NCBI GenBank assembly: GCA_035771175.1
Contig: CM069607.1
Coordinates: 14,020,001-14,084,000 of the forward strand
Source: Paratinospora sagittata
Lineage: Eukaryota; Streptophyta; Magnoliopsida; Ranunculales; Menispermaceae
Length of the DNA stretch: 64,000 bases
Direction of reading: 5' to 3'
A model generated the notes under the pieces. The model did no database searches. It had not been told where the DNA came from and saw nothing but the letters and a program-made list of their open reading frames with translations. Shown in pieces: positions 36,100 through 46,671 of this stretch (position 1 is the first letter of the stretch; every line of letters starts with the position of its first letter). The position numbers and the translations under genes are program-made.

Positions 36100-37088
36100 T
36101 CACCAACACAACTTCTATAACTAGTCCTACACAAGCTTCTCACACCAAGATTGATGAGTCACCTAAAAATTCACCAATTTCACTGTCCAATTTCTGTAAA
36201 TAGCACTCTAGAATCACATTCAACTACAATTCTCATTAAAACCACACAAAACCCTCACTCTAAACCCTCAGCTACTTCAACAACAGCTGGGTTTGAGGCA
36301 TACCGACCATACACCATCATTCTCCTACAATTTAACATGTCATAAACCCGACTTTCATTAAGAATTCATTTGAAACCATAATTAAACATCAAACCCCACA
36401 GAATTGGCAAACTCAAGAATCCCCAATTTTGTGCAACCATCCACCAAATTCATATAAGATGAACAAGTGGAGGAAAGGAGTAAAAATCCATAACTTTCAA
36501 AGCAAAAAAATGCTTACCTTGGCTTCAATCTCTCAAACCCTAGCCTCTTTTTCATCTTCCCTTCGTTTCCCTTCTCTTCTATGAAAGAAAACAACTCAAA
36601 TGAGCTAAAAATAGAGAAAATTTATTCTTATAAGTGGCTAAGCCGCTACACCGACCATTCTAAAAAACTTCTTAGAATGCCTAGGAGCGCGTTCATCCTT
36701 TCCCAAAAAAATAGACTTTTCTCTGGAAACGCAAGGAGCGTGTTGCTCCATCATAGGAATGCGCTTCTGTTCATAATCCAAAAATACATCATTTTGTTTT
36801 CTACCACTGGAGCATGTTGCCACTCCAAATCTGGAAAACAATGTTATGCCTGTCACCACTGGAGCGCGTTGCTCCATTTGGGAGGAGCGCTCTCTTAGCG
36901 TTCAGACTTAAAAGTTTCTAAGTTTTTACACCCTAAGTGTCGAGTATAGGGTTTCGAGGTTCCTACGACACTAGGATACACACAAACATCTTATTCTAAG
37001 GCCATCTGTGTACGTATACGCTTATAAATACATCTAACAATAAATACAAGTTAACATATTAGTTTGACTATAGATATGGGGTGTTACA
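36100..37088 (-). mobile_element. LTR family W, approximate left limit
   Basis: Ends on the plus strand ATGGGGTGTTACA at 37088, that is, TGTAACACCCC on the minus strand, as in gypsy LTRs. The left limit is a guess, based on sequence resembling the inner part of gypsy LTRs (AAATACTCACTATGG near 36085). A minus-strand TATA-like CTTATAAGAATAAA lies near 36622-36635. It contains several GGAGCGCG palindromes. Confidence 0.55.
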
Positions 37089-37280
37089 CTGACCATTTTA
37101 AAAACGTTGTCAAAACCATGAGGAGCGCGCCTCTCCTTGCCAGGAGCGTGCTCCTCCTTGCCCAGAAACATTTCTTGTTTCTTTCACTCACAAGGAGTGC
37201 GCTCCTTCTCTGTTCAAAACCCAAAACTGGATTTTGTCTCAGGGGAGCGTGCTCCTTCACACTGGGAGCGAGTTCTTAGT
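36683..37280. repeat. Palindrome array, consensus GGAGCGCGTTGCTCC
   Basis: About ten copies in 600 bp, for example near 36684, 36734, 36808, 36862, 36882, 37121, 37141, 37192, 37243 and 37265. Examples are GGAGCGTGTTGCTCC and GGAGCGTGCTCC. Arms GGAGC/GCTCC are self-complementary, so each can form a short hairpin or bind a dimeric protein. GC-rich against an AT-rich background. Confidence 0.85.
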
Positions 37281-37478
37281 GTTCTGACATAAATTTTTCT
37301 ATTTTTTTCACCCTAAAATCCCCACCTAGGGTTCCGATATTCCTGAGGCACTAGGATACAACTCAAAATCCTCAGAAAAGAACAATATATCAATACATAT
37401 GAACGTATACGCATATAAATATATTTGGCAATATGTATAAGTCAACGAAAGAGTTTGACTAAAGGTACAGGGTGTTAC
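37089..37478 (-). mobile_element. LTR family W, truncated tandem copy
   Basis: Aligns with 36650-37088 (shared CCATTYTAAAAAACKT start, GGAGCG palindromes, CGTATACGCWTATAAATA near the end, GGGTGTTAC terminus) and abuts it directly. The final A of the terminus is lost. A whole LTR followed by an LTR lacking its left part is the same arrangement as Y2/Y3. Confidence 0.65.
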
Positions 37479-38890
37479 TGCACAACCCTTTTATTAAAAT
37501 TAGAATAATCTAATTAATTAAATAATTTATAATTATCAATAAATATTAATTTATCAAAAACTACAAATAATCACAACCAATTAAAAAAACACAAATATAT
37601 AATGAAGCTCAACAATTAGAAAAAATATTATTTATTGTAATGTCTTTAATATTTCCATAAAAAGTCTTGAAAAAATATTATTATTTTATCATATGAAGAT
37701 TAATAACAAATAAAAGTCTGAAAAATATTTTTTAAATGTAGCAAAACCCTACTCCATGTGACTCTTTCACAGAATTAAAAAAATAAAATTATAAAAAGAT
37801 TAAGTGCTTTCTTTTATTTAAAAACAAAAAATAAAATAAGATAGCGAAACCTCTAAATTTATTGTTCAATAAATATTGATTGTATAAAAAATAGTCTCAT
37901 TGTAAAAATATAATGAAAAGAAAAAGTACACAAACAAAAGATGAAAAAAATAAAATAAAAAATAAAAGAAAAGATTCTTTTTTGAGGGCAGCTAAATAAA
38001 CAAAAAAAAAACTCTTTATACCGCAAGAAACAACCAATTTTGATTTTCAATAATACCTTCATGTGATTGTACCAAAATGTCCCTGTTTTTTATTTTTATT
38101 TTTCAATTTCGTCGTGGGGTTTGGTCTTGCGTGACCGAATTGAAATGTATTCGTTTGGTCATACAGACCGAACCTATAACTATTGGTTCAGTTTGTGTAT
38201 TCGAACCGTCCATTTTTTTGTGTGTTTTAACTACATTATAAACAAATTGTATGGTTCGGTCGATGATGACAGAACCTAAAACGTAAGGTTCTGTTGTCTT
38301 CGACCGAACTATTGCAATCAGTTCGGTATCCTGGGTCTGAACCCATCGCGGTCCCGTTCTTCCCATGGTGATTTTCTCAGACACCCGAAGACGTTTTTCA
38401 AGAACAAAAACACCAAAACATATAATTTTAACAATAAATCTCTTATCGATTTAGTGATTTTTGTTTCCAAACCTTCGAATCGCAACCGTCTTTCATGTCG
38501 AAAAAAATAATACAAAATTCGCCAAAACCATCGATTTTTTTTTGCTGAAGATGAGATAATAGCAAGGAAATAAGTGATTTTGAAGGTTTTGAATGTAGTG
38601 ATTTATGATTTTTAGGAATATATTTGAAATTTGTAGGGTTGAGTTGGAGGAAGATAAATTTGTTTAAAATTATAAAAAAGATATTTAGAGAAGTTCAATG
38701 TGGTGAAGATAATATTTCTGTGATATAAATAGAGTATAGTGGAAACAATTATTTTTTGTGATTTATTTAGGTGCCCTCTTTGTTTTTAACACCTCTCAAA
38801 CAATTTTTTTTATTATTTAAATAATATGGAAAAAGGACCCTGCGCTACAAGGCTCTCGCGCGACGCAGAGTCTGACTGCTTGCGACCCTA
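37479..38890. other. AT-rich stretch with a GACCGAAC-rich island
   Basis: Mostly A/T runs. The part at 38105-38350 has several copies of GACCGAAC and its complement GTTCGGTC around a GC-richer core, possibly an unclassified small element, but no terminal repeats were found. A GC-rich patch with CTCGCGCGACGCAG lies at 38845-38880. No gene recognised. Confidence 0.35.
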
Positions 38891-39681
38891 CAGGTTCCGC
38901 TTAAAAACACTCTAGCTAAAAGAGTTGCTCTCGGTTTCAGCTACACTCTCCAACAAAATAAGCATTGAAAGCCAGAAAATTAATTAAAAGCTTTCTTGTC
39001 CCTCTTTTTTACTTGATATTGTTTAACCATGAATGATGATGAAGATGTTTAATGCAACAACGTGTCTCTTTTCTTCTCAAAGCATGAACTAATGATTTTA
39101 GGCTAAGACATGATGTAGCATATTAGTATGCTTGAAGTTTTAGTTTAAATGTTGAATGAATGTGGTTGGATTCATTATTGAGTGTGTATTTTAATTCTCA
39201 ATGCTTTTGAATATTTGGCTAACTTTCAAATAATTTTAAATTAGTATGTTAAGGACAAAAATGTGACACACATTATATGTTCGATGAAATGCAAACCATA
39301 AATTACATATAGGATAGAGATACACCTATATGATTCATATGGTCTAATTAGAATTATCATAGAACTCAATGACTTGCTAGGAGTTACAACTCTCATCGAA
39401 AGATAGTGAGTTGACATTTGAAAGACTTTTGATGTTGTTCAAAAGAGAACATTGAATAAATTAAGGCATTCAACCATCAATAATAATAACCAATTCATTT
39501 ATCATTAGATTAGAAATTCATGCATGTTAATTATGTGAAATCATCTCCTAGTAGACACACAACTCACCTCCCTTTAGAGATAAGATACAAGGTCGCAAAG
39601 CCAATGATCTAAAAAAACCATTGTGAGGAAAACACTAGGAAAATTAAGAGTATGACATTACCAATGTTGTATCAGTCTCAT
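38891..39681 (-). other. Downstream flank of the HSP70 pseudogene
   Basis: In minus-strand sense this follows the HSP70 stop codon at 39682-39684 and could be old 3' UTR or downstream DNA. No poly(A) tract right after the stop, so nothing here shows that the HSP70 copy is a processed retrocopy. Confidence 0.35.
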
Positions 39682-40024
39682 TTACTTCTTCACTTCTTCA
39701 TAATTAGCTTCTGGTGCTTGATTACCACCCTGAGATGAACCCCATGATGAAGACTGGCCAGGCGATCCTGCCATGTGCTGCCCAATCTTTGAAACCGCCT
39801 TGTTTGCAACATCAAGTTTTGCCTAAATCTCATCAATGTTGTCCCGAACCACTGCGCTCCTTAGATCTTCCAATGCAGATTCAATTTCTATTGCAACTTT
39901 AGCTGGAATCTTGTCCCTATATTCGCCCAAGCACTTCTAAATGCTATAGATGGTTGTATCAGCACTGTTCCTGATGTCAGTGAGAGCCTTTCTCTCATTG
40001 TCCTTCTGAGCATGCAACTCGGCC
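39682..40024 (-). pseudogene. Mitochondrial HSP70, C-terminal end (second piece)
   Basis: Mitochondrial HSP70 is the matrix chaperone that drives import and folding. Minus-strand reading gives ELHAQKDNERKALTDIRNSA, DTTIYSI-stop-KCLGEYRDKI, IESALEDLRSAVVRDNIDEI-stop-AKLDV, NKAVSKIGQHMAGSPGQSSS and finally QAPEANYEEVKK-stop (39684-39682). The EYEEVKK-type tail is specific to the plant mitochondrial form (cytosolic forms end EEVD). Two nonsense codons inside (TAG in both) make it a pseudogene. The piece continues across solo LTR Y1 into 42992-43063. Confidence 0.9.
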
Positions 40025-42991
40025 TGTAGCACCGGTGCCTTTAGGTGACGTCATTTTGACCCATAGTGTACCCGCAGAGTACCCGTATACGTATATGTAT
40101 ACATATGTGTATATGTATTTTGATGCTCGAAGCACGTAAGTTCGAGTGTCTTTGCATGATTTTAGGTCATAAAGAGTGCGCATGAAGTTTCGGAACCATC
40201 GGAGACCCGTTTAACGTCAAAACATGTCGAGAACGGTGTTTTGGATCCAGTGGAGCTCGCTCCATGAAGGAAGAAATTTCTGTCACAAATTACATCAATG
40301 GTTTGATCTCCTAGATCCGTGGTTCGATTGAGCTGAAATGTTTTCAGCTCATTCTTATATGATAGATCTTCATTATGAACGGTGAAGATCTTGATCGGAG
40401 ATACCTACTATGAGTTATAAGACTCCAAACACTGTTTCATGGATTTTTGAATTTTCTTACGCAGTTTTGATCAAACAAGTAGATCTCGCGATCCCACCGT
40501 CGGATTGAGTTGAAAATTTACCAGAATGTTGGTAACTGATTCATGCAATGTTTGAACGGTTAAGATGTTAAACGGTGGGTGATTTGCAGTAAAATGACTA
40601 TCTAAGTGCAAGTATTGCAACTGGAAAATTGATGTTTTGATAGTTTTTGGCAACTTTTAGTTGTGGGCCGAAGCTTGTCTATTTAAGTAACCAAAACGTA
40701 ATTTTAGTCATAAAAGAGAGAAAGGAGCTGGAGAGGAGAAAAGGAGAGGAAACCTAGGGTTGGTGGATTTTTCTCAAAATCCCTAAGGTTTGCATGTTTT
40801 TCCTCATTGTTCTTCCTTCAATCTCTTTGGTTCATGCATACTAGTGTTGTTTTGATGCATGCATTGTATGAAACCCAGATTTGAAGGGGTAGTGGAAATC
40901 AAATGTTGTCCAAATGCTTTGCATGTTTGATATGTGTGTTTAGAGTGTGTTGGGAACCCTCTAAAGGCAAAAACCCCTATTTCTAACAAGAAATTGGTAG
41001 GGTTTAGTACAAATGACCTAGTCTTGGTTCATTGACCTAGACTTTGACTTAAGCTTTGCATGCCATCTATGATGAACTAATCAATATTAGGGACTGATTC
41101 ATGTATTTAGCTTGAGATTTTAATGGTGAAATCACATGGTTTAGTGTAAATGGTCATTGTTTGGTTCATGGCCTTAGGCTTTTCCAAAAGTCATGAATGT
41201 CAACTATGTTGTTCTAGGTGGCATTGTGAATGAAACCATGTTGTTAGATCAGTAAATTTTGTGGCTATGTATGGTGGTCTAGTGTAAAATTGACAATATG
41301 GCCTATGTATGAAAATTTCCAGATTTGGGGCTTTTGATGCTCTTGATATAAAATCTAGAAAATTATGCAATGTAGGTCTAATTGGACATGATTATGGTTG
41401 TTTGATGGTTGAATTCAGTGGGTTCTCATAATGGACACCCTAAGGTTGACTAATTTTGATCTAGGCTACGTATTTGGTATTTTTCATGTACTTTGGCAAT
41501 TTTTCATGTAATTTGGGGATTTTGCCCAAATTGGGACTTTTCACCCAAAGAAAAATTGACTTGGGGATTGTTTAATTGGACCCAAATTGAGTAGAATCAG
41601 GGGTTTAAAATGTTAGAACCTATGTTAAATTGATATGACTTAGTTCATTTTGACCTTATGTTTTATATTGGCCTAATTGGGGGTTTTGACCAAGACTTAG
41701 TCAATTGATGGAATTGACTTGATGTATAGTCTAATTGACCCTAATTATAATTGAATTTCATGTATATTAGTGGTTGGATCATGGGATCACCCTATTACAT
41801 TCAATTAAGGTTAATCTTAGTTTAATTGAGTCTAAATGATCAAGTTGGGCAATATGAAAATTGGCTGAAGGGGGTAATCAATTTAGAATCTAATTGACTT
41901 TAGATTGGGTTTGAACATGGGGTTTTGACACACTTTATGACTGATTTTCAGTTGTGTGAACCATGTTATTTCCAGGTCTTGTGATTGATCTGGAACCCGT
42001 TTAGTCAATTGAAGAGTTTTGGCGATTGGATTGGCTAGACTTAGCCAATCAAGAGTAAGTGTTCTTTTACTTTTGGATTATTTATATGTGGCATTGTAGT
42101 ATAAAAATGTTTTAAATGCTTATGTATGATGGTATGCATGTTTTAATATTCCATGAAATACATTTGAGCATAATTAATTGGGATAGTTGGAATTTCCCAT
42201 TTTTGGAAATTCTCGTAAGTCTAGCGGCGATCCTAGTTGTGTACCTGACAGAGGGTTTTACGGCTTGTGTATGGGTAGGTTAGTTTAGGCTAATCTTATG
42301 TGCTGCACAACCCCAAAAATCATATTAGGATACGGGTATTGTTTGTGTGTTCAGGTACTGTGTGTAGCGCACCAGCCTTGAACCCTCGTACTCAGGAGGT
42401 GTTAGGATTGCATGAGCATGACTACAAATGTTATGCATCGTCTTATGTATGACTTGATCCATTATGTTAGCATGTATGTAATCTATTTCGTCATCATGAT
42501 ATTTCAACTATTTTATGATCTTACCATGTTTTATAAATGCACGTATATGCCATTTGTAAATAACATTCACTGAGCTGGCTGTAGCTCACACCTCACCATC
42601 TTCTTTCAGGATCTGATAGAAAAGAAAAAGGGAAGGCTTGACTGCGGAGCGTCCCTTGTTTTTGTTTCATGTTGGTGTTGTACATTTAGTTTTGTATTTT
42701 GATAATTATGTACATGATAACACCTAGTAATTGTATATTTAACACATAATTGGGATGTGTTGGGTTTTGTATCATTTTGAAGACTCTGGAATTTTATATT
42801 TGTAAAAATTTGGAGAAGTAATATTTTATTTCATTATGATCATGTTAGTTGGTTGTTAAGGATGTACTTTTATTTCTTTTTGGGGATTCGTATATGTATT
42901 TGAGAGCTGATGGGACGTCGGGTGTACCGACGGAGGGTATACTCGAAGGTTCCCGTGTCGGTCGTGACGTCACGAAGAGTGGGTCGTGACA
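40025..42991 (+). mobile_element. Solo LTR Y1 inside the HSP70 pseudogene
   Basis: TGTAGCACCGGTGCC to GTGGGTCGTGACA, 2,967 bp. Flanking pentamers are CGGCC (40020-40024) and CAGCC (42992-42996), a TSD with one mismatch. The HSP70 frame resumes across it (MVKEA | ELHAQKD). No internal retrotransposon sequence, so it is a solo LTR. The family is recognised by the start TGTAACACCCGTACCTTAGG in its best copy (51432). Short frames within it are not genes. Confidence 0.92.
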
Positions 42992-43063
42992 CAGCCTCTT
43001 TCACCATTTTCTCAATCTCATCTTCTGACAATCCTCCAGATGATTGAATTATAATTTGTTGAA
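42992..43063 (-). pseudogene. Mitochondrial HSP70, C-terminal end (first piece)
   Basis: Minus-strand QQIIIQSSGGLSEDEIEKMV then KEA, the start of the HSP70 C-terminal lid region, joining directly to ELHAQKD on the far side of Y1. Similarity stops at about 43063, where LINE sequence in the opposite strand sense begins. The chaperone's N-terminal parts are not in the window and would be expected beyond the right edge if the LINE inserted into this gene. Confidence 0.9.
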
Positions 43064-43950
43064 GTGGAAATGGACGACAGTGGGGTGAGTGGCAAAAATC
43101 GGAATAACACTTTTCGACCATCATTCCAGTCACTAAAGGTGCCGAAAGACTTCTCTGCATGGAAGCTAAACGACGGGGGAGCGATTGTCATCGAGGAAAA
43201 GTCCAAAAAGAAGTCTTGCAATATAAATCTAGATTGTGAGATGGAGGTGTGGTTGTTGAGGCAACTAACTGCACTGGGGTGGAAAAATTATGATCAAAAC
43301 TTCAAAAGGCCCTTTCGGGACAAGGCCGGTGTCGCCATTATAGTGACAATGAAGAACGAGAGAGGTCCTTATCTGAAGGTGTTTATGGTGGGGTCGAGAT
43401 GTTTTAGTGCGCTATACGTGCCCAGCGAAAGCAACGACACTGGATGGGAAAACCTTGGCAAATGTGTCTTCAAGGCCATGCATGCTGGGAGTGGCAAGAC
43501 TACTGCATCCAGTGGCGCAAACACTATTTAGGAGCAGGGTCATAATGGCGGAATTAGATCTAGCAACACCATTCAAACAATGCAGACCGATAACAATCAT
43601 AGTGTCAGCTCGATTTGGAAACTGGCGATTGTGGTTATGAAACAGTTGGCAGAAATCAGATGGAGAAAGGTTTGGGAGGAAGTTATTGCAGCTACAAAGC
43701 AGTACCTCTCACTGTCATTAATGGCAGAAGATAAAGCGGTCATATGGTGTAAAGATGTGAAAAAGAAAAAGTTGTTGTTAGATCATAGTTGGTCTTCTAG
43801 TCTTCGTATGCTAATATGAGAATCAGACCTACAATGGGATGATAGGAAGCTGAGATGTTCGAAGTGTTGGGTTGGAGTAGAAGGTTTGTCGGTGCAAAGC
43901 TAGAACACGACAACCTTTAAGAAGATTGGTAACCAATGCGGGGGGTTAAT
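43064..43950 (+). pseudogene. L1-type LINE ORF1, 5' part
   Basis: LINE ORF1 proteins bind their own RNA. The frame opens MEMDDSGVSGKNRNNTF at 43064. A reading of VWLLRQLTALGWKNYDQNF, GPYLKVFMVGSRCFSALYVP and ESNDTGWENLGKCVFKAM resembles the domain preceding ORF2 in plant L1 elements, and TTTFKKIGNQCGGLI near 43908-43950 matches the usual TFK.IG..CGG block. There is a stop at 43529-43531 and frameshifts follow, so it is degenerate. The block is cut by the Y2/Y3 insertion at 43951 and continues at 49032. Assignment rests on pattern memory of plant LINEs and on the downstream ORF2. Confidence 0.7.
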
Positions 43951-46671
43951 TGTAACGCCCGTATCTTAGGATGATGCCATCATGACGTGTAGAGTACCCA
44001 TAATCGTGTACGTATACGTATTTGATGCTTAATGTGTGTTAGTTCAAGTGTCTTTGCATGCTTTTAAGTTGTTTAATGTGTGCGTAAAGTTTTAGAATGA
44101 TCGGAGACCCGTTTGGCGTTGACATATGTTGAAAACGGTGTTTTGGATCAGTGGAGCTCGCTTCAAGGAGGAAGAAATTTCTATCACCGATTACATAAAT
44201 AGCTTGATCTCCTACATCAATGGTCCGATTGAGCTGAAAGTTTGTCAGATTATTCTTCTCTGATAGATATTAATTATGATCGGTGAAGATCTTGATCAGA
44301 GTTGTCTACTGTGAGGTATAAGATTTCAAACACTGTTTCTCATATTTGGAGATTTTTCTTGCGCAGTTTTGATCAAACGGATGGATCTCGCAATTGCACC
44401 GTTTGATTGAATTGAAATTTTATCCGAAGGTTGGTAACTGAATTATAAATATCTTTATCGGTTAAGATGTTAAATTGGTGAGTCTTTTTTTGCAAGAAAT
44501 TGATTATCTAAGTGCAAGTAATTACAGTAGGAAAACTGTTTCTTTTACTTAAGTGTGTTTTTTTAATTGTGGGCCCAATTTTGTAACTTAACTTCTATAA
44601 AAGCACTTGGACGTGTTTTTGCTCATTTTTACACTTCCAAAAGGGGCAAAAGATCTTGGAGAAGAGGAAAAGAATGGGAGAAGAGAAGAGAAAGAGAAAG
44701 GCTAGGGTTTTGGAACATTTTGGCTCAAGAATCCTCTAAGGTATCATGTTTTTTCTCATTTTCTTCCTTTAATCTCTTTGGCTTGTACATTCAAGCTTTC
44801 TTTTGACCTAGGCATTGGTATGAATCCCGGATTTGAAGGGTTCTAGATCTAGGGTTTACTTGTTGATGCTATTTTAAGCTTGTATGTGGTATTAATGGCC
44901 TTCCTTGACCTAGAACAACACCTAAGAAGTGTTTTCCACACATGAATCCCAAATTTTAAGGGGGTGGTGGAAGAACACATTTTGAAATTAGGTCTTGCAT
45001 GCTAGATATGTGTATCTAGAGAGTGTTGGAAACCTATTAATGGTGAACCCCCAATTTCTAGCAAGAAATTGGAGGGGTTGTGTGTATTTGCCCTAAACCT
45101 AGGTTATGGACTTAGGGTTTTTCATTCAAGTTACATGTAATCTATATTGATTAAATGGGTAAATGTGGATGTTTGATAGTCCAATTTACTGATTTTGAAT
45201 GGTGGAAAACCTAAGTGTAGTGTAATTTTGACCTAGTCCATGAATTTGAAAATTTGCCCAAATTTGGGGATTTTGACCTAGACTAAGTCAATTGATGAAA
45301 TTGACATGGGGATTAGTCTAATTGACCCTAATCATGATTGAAGTATTGTATTATGATGGTTGGATCATAAGAATCAACCTATTGCATTCCTATGGGTTAA
45401 CTAGATATAAAGTGGTTGATTGAGCTATATGGGTTAGCTCATGAGTGCAACCATGTTAGAGTCTTAATTGACTATTGAATTGGTTTAAACATGGTTGAAT
45501 GACATGCCTATTGGACTGATTTTTAGGATGAATGAACCATGTATTATGCAGGGATTGTGATTGATCTACGTGACCCAATTAAACCAATTGGAGGTTGAGG
45601 TGCATAGGAGTGTTTTGGTGCATTCTAACACTTCATTGGTTGGATTGGATTGACTAAGTTTAACTAATCGATTTGTGAGTGTTTCTTACATTTTGATTCT
45701 ATATATGTGGCATTGTATTATATAAAATGTTTTGCATTAATATATATATGTTATGCATGATTTAATGTTTCATGAAATGAATTTGAGCATAATCTGGATG
45801 GGTTAGTAATTGAGTTTTGGTCTCCTAATTGGGATTTCCTTGGAAAATCTCATAAGTCTAGCGGTGATCCCCAGTTGTGGACCTTGCAGAGGATTTTATG
45901 GCTTGTGTAGATAGGATCGCCTAGACATGGTATGTGTCTTGGTAGGCTGATCCTATTTGCTACAGAACCCCAAAAATCCTATTAGAATACGATTATTGTT
46001 TCGTTAGATCGGGCGCTGAGTGTCGCGAACCCAGACCCTTGATTGCCCTTGCTCAGGAGGTGTCTAGGATTGCATTTGCATGTTTAAAAAATGATATGTA
46101 TTGTCTTGGGGATGACATGATATATTATATTTGGCATGTATGTAATCTAGTATATCACCATTTTATTTAAATTGTTTTAATGACCTTGCCGTGTTTTATC
46201 TAAATGCTTGCATATTGCCACATGTAGAAAACATTCACTGAGCTTGTTGTAGCTCACTTCTCATTCTTATCATTCAGGTTCTGATAAGAAGGGGAAGGGA
46301 AGACTTGACTTGCGGAGCATTTTTCGACTTTTGGTGACGTAGGTGCTTAGTACATTTCCTCGTATTTTGTTAAATATGTACTTAATAACACCTATTGTAC
46401 TTATACTTAACACATAGATGAGATGTATTTATGGTTAGGTATAGTTTTTGTTATTTGATTATTTTGGACTTAGGAAATTTTATGGTTTACATTTTAGGAT
46501 TGTAATTATCTTAATGATTTGCATAAGTCCATTTAGTTTGATGCTTATATGATAATTATGTGTTTATGTTTGGGTTGTTTAATTAGGCTGGCGGGACACC
46601 GGGTGTATCGAGGGTGAGTATACCCTGAGGTTCCATGCCGGTCATGACGTCACAGATTGTGGGTCATGACA
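43951..46671 (+). mobile_element. LTR Y2 (left member of a tandem LTR pair in the LINE)
   Basis: TGTAACGCCCGTATC to GTGGGTCATGACA, 2,721 bp, about the length of Y1. A TATA box CTATAAAAGC lies at about 44594-44603. Preceded by TTAAT (43946-43950), which recurs only after Y3 (49027-49031), so Y2 and Y3 entered as one insertion. Confidence 0.92.
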
